From assembly GCA_025093985.1 (NCBI GenBank), contig JACAAK010000007.1, positions 1,488,001 through 1,552,000 on the forward strand: a DNA stretch of 64,000 bases, given 5' to 3'. The position numbers and the translations under genes are program-made. Under the pieces are notes generated by a model. That model was not told the DNA's origin, searched no databases, and was given only the letters and a program-made list of their open reading frames with translations. Of this stretch, positions 1-10,919 are shown in pieces. How positions within the stretch are numbered: position 1 is the first letter of the stretch; each line of letters begins with the position of its first letter. This stretch comes from Calvatia gigantea. Lineage: Eukaryota; Basidiomycota; Agaricomycetes; Agaricales; Lycoperdaceae.

Positions 1-1093
1 AATTGGCCGGTTGGGCTTGAATATTTGAATAAGGGAAAAAGTATGCGTATAAAGCTTAAAAAATGAGGGGATTGAATAATGAATATCGAAAGAGGGAGAC
101 TTGCGAGACTACCGTCATGTGACCTCTAGAAACGACCCTTCCCTTCCCCGTCCTTTGTTCTGCACCTCAGTGGCTGCCCTGATCTTTCTTCATCACGAAC
201 TGCCAATAACCTACTCCTCGTTACTTCAAGGAAAAGAACCTGTAGAAATGCGGGCGCCTGTAGCTAGCGTGCAAATATGCATCGGGTTCTGATGCAGCAC
301 CCCAGAAGTAGTCCACTAGTTTTGGTGGGCAACCCTCCTGTCCACTAACGTATTCCGGGGCTTAGGTGGGTCATCGTGCATCATGCATCAACATCTGTGG
401 ATGGACTATTTTTACAGCAGCATCACTTGCTTCAAACCGTCTGTCCATGTGATTGCTCATCGATAGTTACTCCCAGATCCTCATACAAATCCGTGATCTG
501 TACCAGACCTACCTATGTTTACTTATCTTTATGTCATTCTCATTCCCAACTTCGGTATGTGGAAGCTTAATCTATGACAACCCAACGTATAGGATATCCA
601 GGGGACAGGGAAACCTTTGGGAGTCGGAACGACCAGCTGACGTGAGTTCTTTTTGACATAACCTTTGAATGAGGCCACGAAACTGGGATTGAGTGTCGTC
701 TTTGTAATAGGCTTGAGCCTTTTCCTGTAACCAAGGGTCCAAAGGAAGGAATTCTGGCCGGGATCATGCCCCCACTGAGAGGGATGAACCTAGTCGGGTG
801 GGGGATGGGCCAATGAGTCTCCACAGAACGCTGAAGTTGCGATGTTCTGTGGACACGTGCCCCTGGCGTTTCACAGAATAAAGTCCAATCGCCTTAAGAG
901 ATGGTTCTTTGGAGGTCCCTTACATTCCGCTATGTGTTGTGTTTTTCCCCGCAACTTTCACATTCTTTGGCACCGCGTCGTGGGCGGTCACAATAAGGTT
1001 ACTCCCAACACTCAAGCCAATAACGGTGCTGAACAAGTAGGGGATAAAACTATCAAGGGGCTTCCGATTCTCACCTATATAACGTAGATTGGA
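1..1093. other. 5' flank, no supported gene
   Basis: Only short open frames without recognisable domains are seen here on either strand. A stretch near 842-1087 (+) reads a basic segment (IKSNRLKR) that faintly recalls the start of UFD2 proteins, so an N-terminal exon of the next gene could be hidden here, but I cannot connect it with a convincing splice. Confidence 0.4.
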
Positions 1094-4000
1094 TTGAGGC
1101 GCTCCTCTAAACCTCAGGATACCCCCCTACCTCCGAGCTCACCTGGGCCTTCAATTACATTGGGCCATGCTCGCGCCCCTAAACCCGAAACAAATAAACG
1201 CGAGGATGCTACAACACATCGAAGCTTACCTGGGCCCTCAGTTACGCTGGTACACGCTCCCGTTGTTGAAACCAACGCAGGTAAAGCTCCGGCGCCTGCA
1301 CCAAACAGAACGCCCTCAACAAGTCTACAAACCTTTCCCTCGACGAAAAACCCACTACCTGGTGGATCCACAGCCCGCACCTTTACCTCACACTGTCACT
1401 CCTGTAGTAAAGAAGGTTGTTCCAAAGCCTGATATTGCAAGCTGGGAGCACCAGACAATACAGGACGTTCTGAAGGTGACACTCGACGTAAGTGGACGTG
1501 TTATGTCGCGCGAGGTTTGGAGCTGAATGGTTGCTCTCCAGAAAGAAGTGGCTAGCAAAAGCCGGCATGGGATTACATGGTTGAGTGGTCTGCGAAGTAA
1601 ACTAGTCTCGGAAGATGCCCGTGAGTGATTCGGGAATGAGTGGGGGCGGTTCCTGATTTTAAATCAGCTACTGACAGGCTCAATGTCGACCTGGTCGATC
1701 GCCTCCTTGTTGCCCGTCTGGAGCTGAATCCGCAAACCGGGACGTACGTCTGACCCCCTCTAGATTACAAAAATCGTTCGCCATTGACAGCAATTGTTCA
1801 GTGATGACCTGGACTATCTGGTCGTACTCACGTCTCTCCCACGAATCACGCCGTTCCAGTATATAGTGGCGAGCTGGAAGAGATTGAATGCAGCAAAACC
1901 ACTTCTCAAATCGACGGTGGGTTTCTTCTGTCTCACCAAGCCCAATAGTCCTGCTGAATTTCATCCAGAAATATTCTGCAGTAAATAAGCCGCAAGCTCT
2001 CGGGAAGCTCGAGAAGTTGCGTAAGCTCTTGATCAGCTACGCAGGACTGATTCTTCAGAAACCGGAGATGTTCCCTCAGCCTCCAGGGTAAAATAGTTTT
2101 TCTTGCTTTTAATTTGTGTATCTGATTTTAAATTCCAGCCTACCACTCGGAACACCTGATCTTGTTGAATGGCTTCTTATACTTCCCCCCCTCCATGTTC
2201 TTTTTTCGCCGCTGCTTGCTCGTGTGTCTACGGACCCTTATAAACTTGACTCCTCAGAAATTGAGCAGTTTCTCCAGGAGCTTGCGCGGGAGTTTGAAGG
2301 GGGTGCTCTAGAGAGCACGTTTGGACCCGTCGTCAGAGGCCTTTTGTTCCATGAATGCCTCTCCCGTCCAGAAGGTTTAGCGGCCCGCGGTGACAGAGGG
2401 TGGCGAGGAATCACGACTGCCACGCTGCTGTTGGTCTCCATCAAGAGTGTTGCCATTATGATTACGCGAATGAAGGAATTTAACCCTCCGGAGACTACGG
2501 CGGCTACCATTGAAAAGATATCACTGATGGGCCCCATATGTCGCCTGGGTGTTTTTGGTGAGGAATGGGTGAGAGGACTTCCCATGTGGTCCCCTTTGCC
2601 ATCTCACGAATGCTCCTAGCCAACTATCGCAAAGTATTATTCTCGCAATTACAGAGAGGATCCAAGCAGAATCAACACCGCGGTCTCAATCGCGAGCCTA
2701 CAGGACACACTGAAGATTCTACAGGTATAAATTACCCCGAGGTTCCAAGATAGTGATCCCGACTTTTTTTTTAGACTTCGTTGTTCCAAATTTTTGATCG
2801 GCTTGTCAATGCATCTCCAGAGGCCTGCGAAATTGTCCTGCAATACTTTGCTCGAGTTGTCTCGCTGAACAAAAGACGCTCTGGGACGCACGTAGGTCTC
2901 TTCTTTTTCTCCGTTATCCGCTCGTTGACTTTTGACATTGTCAGATTGATTCAGAACCCTTCGCTTCTGACAGCTTCATGCTTAATTTACAAAGCGTGCT
3001 CTTATGGTTTGTGCGTCCTTGCATTGATGCGGGATCTTTAAGGGCTGGTACCCCGTATATACTATAATGAGGGATCTGACTATGCACTAAGATGGATGAG
3101 ATTGACCTGTTGTTTTACATTCATTCTAATCGTATTGATGTGAGTGACGAGGCTCGGATCAATGCCACGCGGGGGGAGGCTGCTGCTTGGGCCGAGGCGA
3201 AGGGGAATCGCAAAGGTAGTTCCGTCTTGCCAATCGTTAGCGTCCACGCTAACTTGGGCGCCAGAAACACCATCACCAAATTTCATCTCCAACGCTTTTT
3301 ACCTTTGCATCGCCTTGTCACACTACGGACCTCTCAAGACGATTATGACTTTTAACTGTTTGTTGGAATTCCTCGGACAATCACAGAAGTCGCTTGCTTC
3401 TTTGGATCAAGATAAATGGCGGACTGGGGTGAAGCATCCTCCCATCATTTTTTCCTACATACTCGTTCTAATGATTTGTCCCTAGCCTTCTCGACAACTT
3501 CGATTGATGGCAGCCAAACTCGTTAAGGTACTATTTCTACCCGTCGTGCATAAGAACCTGCAAAACCACAGTCCCTGACATTCACCATCAGATGGGGCCG
3601 GATAGTGTATCTTCCCAGACGATAATGTTCCAAGACGGGCTCATGCAACGCGATCTTCTTATCACTTCAGTCAATTTTTTCGCGTTTGTAGCCACATGGT
3701 TGACTCAACAAATCCATCCCCGCCAAGGCTATCGTTATCCTGCCACACCGTTGAGTTTTACGTTTGCAGGCACCCTATGTCACAGCCCTGACGTGAGTCG
3801 GTAGGGTATCTTCGGAGAGAAAGATCCCCATAGCCGTCCGTATTCTGCCACTGTACATCGTCGAGGATATTGTGGACTATTTCCTCTGTTCTGTCCGGTA
3901 GGTGGTTGGGAAATGAATGTATCGGGTTTCACTGATTCTTTCAGGATTGCTCCCGAGAAATGGGAAGAAGCTGGAAGGCCAGAGCTCCTGACCTCTCTCC

Positions 4001-4113
4001 TGCCTCTTTTGCCTTCGACTTGGTTCGTTGAATGGGGGATTCCCGGAAACCTGGATATCAAGGGCGTCATTCACCAATCCCTTCTTTCCATTGTGTCGAG
4101 AAGTCGTCGTTAA
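1094..4113 (+). pseudogene. UFD2/UBE4-like ubiquitin E4, C-terminally truncated
   Basis: Full-length Ufd2 is a U-box ubiquitin chain-elongation factor (E4) that works with Cdc48 in proteasomal degradation. Spliced exons from about 1324 to 4113 follow the Ufd2 core domain in order: VVPKPDIASWEHQ, then LVDRLLVARLEL, then KLRKLLISYAGLILQKPEMF, then MGPICRLGVFGEEW, then EIVLQYFARVVSLNKRRSG, then DLLFYIHSNRIDVSDEARIN, then FYLCIALSHYGPLKTI, then LPLYIVEDIVDYF. About ten short introns keep frame; one (3044-3091) needs a weak GC donor. The match stops at STWFVEWGIPGNLDIKG and a stop follows at 4111-4113. The second half of the core and the whole U-box are absent, and nothing resembling them is seen before the next gene. 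The Pro-rich N terminus has no clear ATG, so the start is unresolved. It is either a decaying partial copy or a short paralogue without ligase activity. The Ufd2 assignment is firm; its status is inferred. Confidence 0.78.
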
Positions 4114-4945
4114 GCTTCGGCTAGCGGACGAGAGAGCATGGATAATGCGAACGAGACCGGGAGGAATGGTAGGAAAATGCCCGGAGTGGCTGAAACTAGA
4201 CATTCCCGCTCCGCGTTGTACACTACTTCGCAAAAATTCAATATATGTACCACATCACTATGCCTGCGTGCAAACCCAGGATGAGTTCTGCACGAACTAG
4301 GATGTATGGGCTGGAAGACCGCCCCTAATATATAACTTCTTAAGAACATCCTGCGGAACAGCTTGCCTTGCAGACGATCAGTTGCTAGTGGGTGCAAACC
4401 GCTACCCTGTGGCCTTGATTAATCTCTCCGTATTTGACCCTTGGTTTGCCATCCAGTTCTCACGGGTTCAGCGACGCAGTCATTGGCTTCAAGCAAATAT
4501 ATACTGGGATAAGTCTATAAATTCCAAGTGGGTGTGCAGCCAAACCCTATGCAAAGGCGACGCCCTCGCTGCGGCCATGACGTGACGCCAATGGGGCTGG
4601 GAGAACACACTGCGCCGGGAACTTAATGTCAGAATAGGGACTGATTGATTGCGGGGAAACTATAAAATGGCACGCTCTACTTTTTTTTTTGGTTAAATCC
4701 TCAGTTTAGTAGGCGCCTCATCAGGTTGTCAGTGCCGTGGAGGCTAGCGCCCCGTCCCAGTGTATATCCCGTCCTTTGTGCAGGTTGTTTTCGGACTACC
4801 GGCACGGAGTCAAAATTCCCGCCTAGCTTTCTTTATCGAAATCATTCCTTCAAACATAATTCTCTGTATTCGTTTCACTAAATATTTCAAACAACAGGCA
4901 GGTATAAGTACAAATAAAACAATCGGTGTTCTTATGTTAGGCAAC
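4114..4945. other. gene-free interval downstream of truncated UFD2
   Basis: About 830 bases lie between the UFD2-like stop and the 3' end of the convergent peptidase gene. I looked here for the missing C-terminal half of UFD2 and its U-box and saw neither. A T10 run follows at 4681-4690. No other feature is supported. Confidence 0.5.
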
Positions 4946-7900
4946 TCAGTCCGAGGACTTGCCGACGAATTGGTCGAACCAGCGGAAGACTTCGTAGTGC
5001 CATTTGAGACTGGGAAGGACGTGGACACGTCAATCAACCATGGGCGAGTCAACAACGAGTAAAACTTGCCTGTTTCCGTGATTCAAAACCCAATGGTTCT
5101 CGTCAGGGAAGATGACCAAGCGGCTTGGAATGCCCAATCTGTGTACAGAACGGGAAAATTGACACGTAGCAACATGAGAAAAGTGGGAGACGAAGGTATA
5201 GGGTAACCAGAACGTACTGCTGCAAAGCATGGAAAGCACCGATACTCTCCGTCTCTGGAAGTCTGAAGTCCTTGCTTCCGTGGATCAAGAGCTGGGGGGT
5301 GGACCACTTGTTGACGAAGTTAGACGGGCTGTATCTATACGGTCGCCGTTTCAGTCTTTGTTCGGCGAAGCAGCATTCATGAGTTCAAACATACCTGTCA
5401 GACAGCTCCTTGGCCTTCGAATCCCAAGGCCTATGATTCATATATCCGGATAATTATCCGATAGGAAAACGCTGCGCGGAAAAGCTGGCTCACCTGCCTC
5501 CCCATTCATGGTTAAACTACAAAGTCGACGTGTAAGCTTCGTTGGACATGGGAGGATCAAATAAGCGCAACGCACGAAGAAGAGTTCGTCAGTGGAAAAG
5601 CCGTTGTATGCGGAGTCAAATACTCCGTCATGTCCAACGAGTGCCTGTGCAGAAAAAAGTAGGGATTAGGACTGAAATTCATTTAGCTATGGTGCAGCGC
5701 GGGTTGCTTACCTTGAACCCGAATCCATATTCAGGGTGTCCCTGGATCCAGCTGTTCATTTGGGTCAGATGCGAGACTCCACTGGTCAGTTTTCATGACG
5801 GACTTAATAGCGTAACCTCCCCAACTCGCGCCAGCTGCAACAGCACGGTCTGCGTCAATCTGGTGGCATTAAGCTACAGTTTAGTGTTGGGCTGGAAACG
5901 GAGAATAGACAGTGCAGTACCTCGGGATATTTATTCAATGCATACGTCCATCCGTTCATGAGATCAACAAAAGGTTTGCCACCCCAATCTTCCTTGATAG
6001 CATCCGTCAAATCTAGGTTTCCGTTCTCAGATCGAGGCAAATCGAGATGAACACATTTACGAAAATAACGCACTTTGACCGAACGTCGTACTACCAGTTG
6101 GGTTGATCATGATAACGAAGTATCCCTGCCCCGTGAATACTACAACACAAACGACGTTCAGTTTAGCTAAGGACGTTACCTTGTGGAGCACATACCATTA
6201 GGATTCCACCTGGTCGACCACTGGTCCTCCCAAGCTCCCTGAGGCCCACCGTGAATCAAAAGCACAACAGGCCACTTTTTCTTATCTCCCTCCTTCCATC
6301 CTCTTGGCTTCAAAGCCCATCCTTGAATCGTTACATCTTTCGCACCCTTGAAATGGAACTCTTCACCCGGACTCAAACCCTTGTTTTTCAGTGCGGCCTC
6401 AGTGAAATATGTTACTTGTTTAAGGTCACCTTTAGGAGGTCCACCCGCACTCTGCGTGAAGTCAGTGAGGTATCGGGGGAGGTGTTGAATGAGGAAGACG
6501 TCGTTGGGAGACGTGAGCGAGGATTTGGAGAAGAGTAAGCGGCCGGGGTGGAGTGTGTATATGCCGGATGCTGCGCCCGTGGAGGTGAGTTCAATGGGCG
6601 TGGTGTAAATTGAGTCGAGGTCCGGATTGGTGCTTGAATGTGAAGGAGTAGGTGGGACGGGCAGGTAATAAACCTTGACTCTGGCTTGGTCCCCGGCAGT
6701 GAAGTACAAGAATGTACCCTCCGGATTAAACTGCATACACCCCATTAGGAAAACAGAAAGTGAAGGAATGAATGAGGGCATACAGCAAGAGAGTCTGGAG
6801 ACCGGTCCCAATTCTGAGTGAGGGTGTACCTGACGTTCACTTTCAAATCGTAGATAACGATCTTGGCTCTGTCGCTCTCATAACCGTCCTTGTCGAGTTC
6901 GAGCCATGCAGCCTTTTCTCCTCGGTGATCGAAAACGGGGTTGTGGATAGCACCTTGTTTACCAGACGTTAACTCGCGTGGTTTTTCTTGGCCTTTAACA
7001 TCAACGATGTAAACCTGCAAGCCATAACAAGTTGATACGCGTTCACAAAAAATTTCTGGAAACGTACATTCTGCTTGGTATGCCACGCCTCTGGGAGCTG
7101 CGGATCCTTGGTAGTATAGACAATGTGGGTGGCGGAGACATCAAAGTCGTCGGTGCCGCCGAACGGCTCCACTGGCGCATGCTTCACAAGGGAGTGTGAG
7201 GACCACGATTCCGAAATAGAGCACAATAAGATGGAAAAACCCACATGGAAGGTATCCTTCAACGGACTATGGAACTCACTGCCCATCAGCCAATTCCTGT
7301 CCGGGTTCCTTTGGAGAAGCACGCTAAACAAGGCGGGCCTCTTCTTCCCAGCCCAGGTGTCCCAGTGACGAACATAAGTGGTGTCGTAAACGAAAGCCGA
7401 ATTGCCGCGATTCTCCCAATCCTCGTCTTTTTTCTTTACGGAAGTGAGGTTCCCGTCGTCGTATACCAAGTCGGAAAAGACGAGGTGGCGAGAGGCGGGG
7501 TTGTACTTGAAGTTTGTTGCAGTTTTTGAGGGGATTGTGCCGATAAGGGTGCCTTCAGAAGCGATCTCGAGAGGACCATCGGAAGCCGTGGAAGCGCTGT
7601 AAGAGCCGCGAACTTCGAGGGCGTAGACTTCGAGGTTGTCTTCGTTTTCGACGACCTGACCGAGGGTTGAGCCGGTGAGCCAGAAGAATTCACCACCCTT
7701 AGGAAGCTACACGCGTGGAGATCTGAGCAAATGTTGATTGAGGTACGCGTGTGGTATAACATACGGGGACCTGAGCGGACTGGAAGGTAGACTCTATGGG
7801 CAAGACGACGAGAGATTTGTGATTCCTACGCGAGGTTGAATATTTTGAATATTGAATACGGGCGGCAAACGACACGCGTCGAGGGCGCACTTACTTTTTC

Positions 7901-8194
7901 TCCTCCATACTATACTTGGAGATGGTGACGAAAGCAAGATCGCCCGCGTCATTGGGAACTGCTGCCGATGGACGTTCGAGCTGGACCTACATCGATGGGT
8001 CAAAATCAGAAAGGGGGGGGGGGAGTTCCACTGGAGACGACTGCGCAGCAAGGCCAGCTCACAAGATCTTTAGGCGCAAAGACATCGGGCGCCTCCTTGA
8101 AAGCAAAATCAGTGGACATGGCAGAAGGAGAGATAATCGATGGAGATAGGGGAATCTGGGTAGCCAGTCCCCAGACAGGAAAACCCAGGCGCAT
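4946..8194 (-). CDS. dipeptidyl-peptidase V-like serine peptidase (S9)
   Basis: A prolyl-oligopeptidase-family peptidase that would remove N-terminal dipeptides; the best match is fungal DPP5. The spliced protein has an N-terminal propeller-like half and a C-terminal alpha/beta hydrolase half. The nucleophile Ser lies in GASWGG (codon 5824-5826), the Asp in HGSKDFRLP (codon 5268-5270) and the His in DENHWVLN (near 5093-5095), so the triad is intact. LLIHGGPQGAWEDQWSTRWN forms the oxyanion region. About nine introns are present; the last (5010-5069) uses a GC donor with the perfect consensus AG/GCAAGT. The protein ends HYEVFRWFDQFVGKSSD. The start at 8194 gives a weakly hydrophobic leader; Met at 8119 is an alternative, so secretion is uncertain. 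Only 59 bp separate this start from the stop of the upstream same-strand MRT4 gene. Confidence 0.9.
5010..5069 (-). other. GC-AG intron (60 nt) in the DPP5-like gene
   Basis: The exon ends in AACAG, the intron begins GCAAGTTT and ends TTCCCAG. Splicing here joins ENHWVLNHGN to SLKWHYEV in frame, as expected for the family. No GT donor nearby gives this join. Confidence 0.8.
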
Positions 8195-8253
8195 GGTGGT
8201 CCGCGTTAAAAGAATATGAATGATATATATTTATCCTACACCATACATGTCCA

Positions 8254-9230
8254 TTACTCGCTCATACTCTCAGCCCCCTCATCTCCGTCATCATCATCGC
8301 CACCGTCCTGGGGTATCCCACCTCCCTCTATCTGCGTAACCTCGCTCGTTGCAGAGTCCCAGTAACACAGTAGACCAACTCGGAATACAACCATCCTCTC
8401 TCCAATTAGTTTTAGCAGCTGCGCTTGCTCACTTGTCAGTTTCTTGCCCTTGTCGCAAATTTTATGTGGTGTATTCAGTGTGGGCACGCCCTTATTCATA
8501 TGCGTTGTGAGGCCAAGCTTTCTCAGCTGAGGCTCTTCGTTGTGAGGAAATGGCTCTGGTGGATCAGAATATATCCGCATCACGGGTCCTGCAGGCAGGA
8601 TAACAGTCCGACTAGCAACATTGCCAGCCCGAGCAAAGTCTGGTTGCTTAAAGTCAGCGAACCATTCAATGACTTCTTGTGGCTCAGAATCTGTGAACAT
8701 GATGCCCACTTGGCCTTTTATTTGCTATTTGATTTTTTTAGACGCCCAGAATAAAAAATCAAATTGAGATAGGCGCACTTTTGCGAGTTTGTGAATGCCC
8801 GTGCGGTGCTCTTCCCCTGGTGTCAATCCTAGCGCTTTCGCCATAACTTTACTCTTGGCAAAGAATATCCGTGCTGTCCTAAAATCGAGTTCAGAGTCCG
8901 ATTCCAGGAATGCAGTCCCAAACCACTCACCCCCTCCACAATTGTCGTACAGTCGACAGATGCGTGTTTCGCATGTTTCCAACCTCAAATAACCAACAAT
9001 ATCTCCATTTCTCCGAGTTCTCCTGCAACTGTTTACTCAGGATATCAGGTCCGATCCTGCAGCGAAAGCGAAAGCTTCTAACCTCGGTCATTATTGAGCT
9101 TTTGCGCTCTTTTGTTTTTTTGGCAACCTGGGTCAACGACACTGATATTATCCAGATCTGTTAGCGCAGTACTTCAAGTGAACACGACCCTAATAAACTG
9201 ACCAAGTTTTGAGCGTTTTGATTTCGGCAT
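8254..9230 (-). CDS. MRT4: ribosome assembly factor Mrt4
   Basis: Mrt4 is the nuclear and nucleolar paralogue of the P0 stalk protein. It occupies the P0 site on pre-60S particles until replaced in the cytoplasm. The start reads MPKSKRSKLV, then a short intron, then SLTQVAKKTKERK, followed by WRYCWLFEVGNMRNTHL, FFAKSKVMAKALG and GEEHRTGIHKLAKV. The second domain has the typical GIMFTD and QPDFARAGNVASRTV segments. The tail is acidic (DGGDDDDGDEGAESMSE). Four or so introns are short; the one at the MTE/LQENSEK join is 54 nt, in phase and free of stops, so retention would insert 18 residues. The length, about 230 aa, is normal. It is divergent from the hypusine hydroxylase with 111 bp between start codons. 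Confidence 0.93.
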
Positions 9231-9341
9231 TGTGAGGGGACGAGGAGACTACAAAATTGCAAGTCCGCAAAAAACTGATCAGAAACAAAAATAAAATGGG
9301 AATGTGACCCTGCAACATCAGCATCCAACATCCATCTCCCA
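9231..9341. promoter_or_regulatory. shared divergent promoter, MRT4 / DOHH
   Basis: The two ATGs are 111 bp apart and point away from each other, so both 5' UTRs and core promoters must fit here. No TATA box is evident. That the interval acts as one bidirectional promoter is inferred from spacing alone. Confidence 0.55.
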
Positions 9342-10628
9342 ATGACTGTCTCTCCTGAACACCTCAAATCCCTCGAAAGTTCACTTCTCAACGATTCAGG
9401 AAATGTTCCACTACATACTCGCTTTCGCGCATTGTTTACTCTCAAATCGCTGAAAAACGAAGACGCCGTACGGATAATCTCTCAAGGTACCAAAAGCAAA
9501 CGTAATTTAGATAACAGACACTGAATATTGACCTCCACTGCTCAGGTTTCTCTGACGACTCTGCGCTACTCAAACATGAACTCGCATACTGTCTCGGTCA
9601 AATGAAGCTTCCAGCAGCACTATCTACGCTCGAATCTGTGTTGCGAAACATCAACGAAGATCCTATGGTCAGGCACGAGGTTCGTCACACACACACACAC
9701 ATACACATACCTCACCCCCGTTGAGACCTTCATGGATGTTCCAGGCAGCAGAAGCAATGGGCGCAATATCCTCCTCCGCATCTCTTCCAATTCTCAAAGA
9801 GTTCCTAACCGATTCAAATCGAAGCGTACGCGAGACTTGTGAAATTGCCATCGCCAAAATTGAATGGGATAACTCTGAGGAGGGACAGAAACACCTACAA
9901 GCTCTCAAATCAACACAAGATACCCGGTGCGTTCCCTCCTGGTTCCTTCCCTTGTTTTTAGTTTTCTGATTGATGGATTCCAGATTGTATACTTCAATAG
10001 ACCCAGCTCCTGCGACATCCGGCCTCCTCTCAGGCACACCAAAACCCGAAACCGTCACCTCCGAACAAATCACCACACTCCAGAAAGACCTCACGAATGC
10101 CAAGCTACCGCTATTCGAACGATATCGCGCGATGTTTGCGCTTAGAAATATCGGTACACCGGCTGCTGTTGACACACTCGCCTCAGGTTTCTCGGATGAT
10201 AGTGCTCTATTCAAGTATATCCCTCTTTTATCTATTGCAAATGTCTGATATTAATCGAGTGTGTGTAGGCACGAAATCGCATTTATCTTTGGCCAAATGC
10301 TATCGCCTCACTCCGTTCCTTCTCTCCTCAAAGTTCTCCAAAATTCAACCGAGTCAGATATGGTTCGACACGAAGCCGCAGAGGCCCTGGGTGGAATAGC
10401 TACACCAGAGGTCCTCCCACATCTGAAAGAATGGATGGCGAGAGAAGATGCGCCCCGTGTTGTAAGAGAAAGCTGTCAAGTTGCGATTGATATGTGGGAG
10501 GTACGTGCTGGATCTCTCAAGCAGCCAAGGCTTGTACACTAATGTAGACTTGTTGTCCTGTGCAGCACGAGAATTCGGGGGAGTTTCAGTATGCTAACGG
10601 ATTATCGGTGGATCTGGGAGCATGGTAG
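9342..10628 (+). CDS. LIA1: deoxyhypusine hydroxylase
   Basis: This di-iron enzyme carries out the second step of hypusine formation on eIF5A, hydroxylating deoxyhypusine. It starts [16 protein letters not shown]. The protein is built of HEAT-like repeats in two halves, each with paired His-Glu motifs: [10 protein letters not shown] and RHEAAEAMG, then [10 protein letters not shown] and [10 protein letters not shown]. All four HE pairs needed for iron binding are present. Each half also carries a FSDDSAL segment, showing the internal duplication. Five introns are short; the second contains a (CA)n tract. The last exon (from 10566) encodes [20 protein letters not shown] and ends at TAG 10626-10628. 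A decayed copy of that exon lies downstream. LIA1 is the yeast name. Confidence 0.95.
9685..9710. repeat. (CA)n microsatellite in a DOHH intron
   Basis: A run of CA units with two CATA interruptions sits just inside the intron that follows the RHE codons. It is in non-coding sequence. Confidence 0.85.
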
Positions 10629-10870
10629 AATTCTTTTGATACTGTAATAAACGCGTCCTTAAGTGCCAAACCGGATCAGCGAACTGCGGTGCACTTGGCG
10701 CGCGCCTACTACCGCACCAGTGTGCGATAGAAACTTTGTCAAGTGCATACCCTGCGCAGTTCGAAAATTCAAGGGATTTCCAATGTATCAGTGGATTGTC
10801 GGTCGCATGTCGCGTCACTGCCAATGCTGAAATAACAAATTCGGATCAGCGAATCACAGTGCATGATCGC
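10566..10870. repeat. degenerate tandem duplication of the DOHH last exon and 3' flank
   Basis: The last DOHH exon (from 10566) has a diverged second copy from about 10760. The splice acceptor (CCTGTGCAG against CCCTGCGCAG), the exon start (GAATTC against AAATTC) and GGATTATCGGTG against GGATTGTCGGTC all align. Conceptual reading of the copy gives FENSRDFQCISGLSV, against [15 protein letters not shown] in the gene. Downstream, GGATCAGCGAA also occurs in both copies (near 10673 and 10843). The offset is 194 bp in the exon and 170 bp in the flank, so the copies differ by an indel. The second copy has no functional stop in register and is non-coding. Confidence 0.8.
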
Positions 10871-10919
10871 CAAAAAAATAATCAGTGACAGATCCTTTCG
10901 TCTCTCCTTACCACTGACC

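Noticed and set aside
2900..4110. UFD2-like gene broken by several frameshifts
   Set aside because: The apparent breaks are short introns, including a 43 nt one near 3760-3805 with a CTGAC branch site. Only the C-terminal truncation stands.
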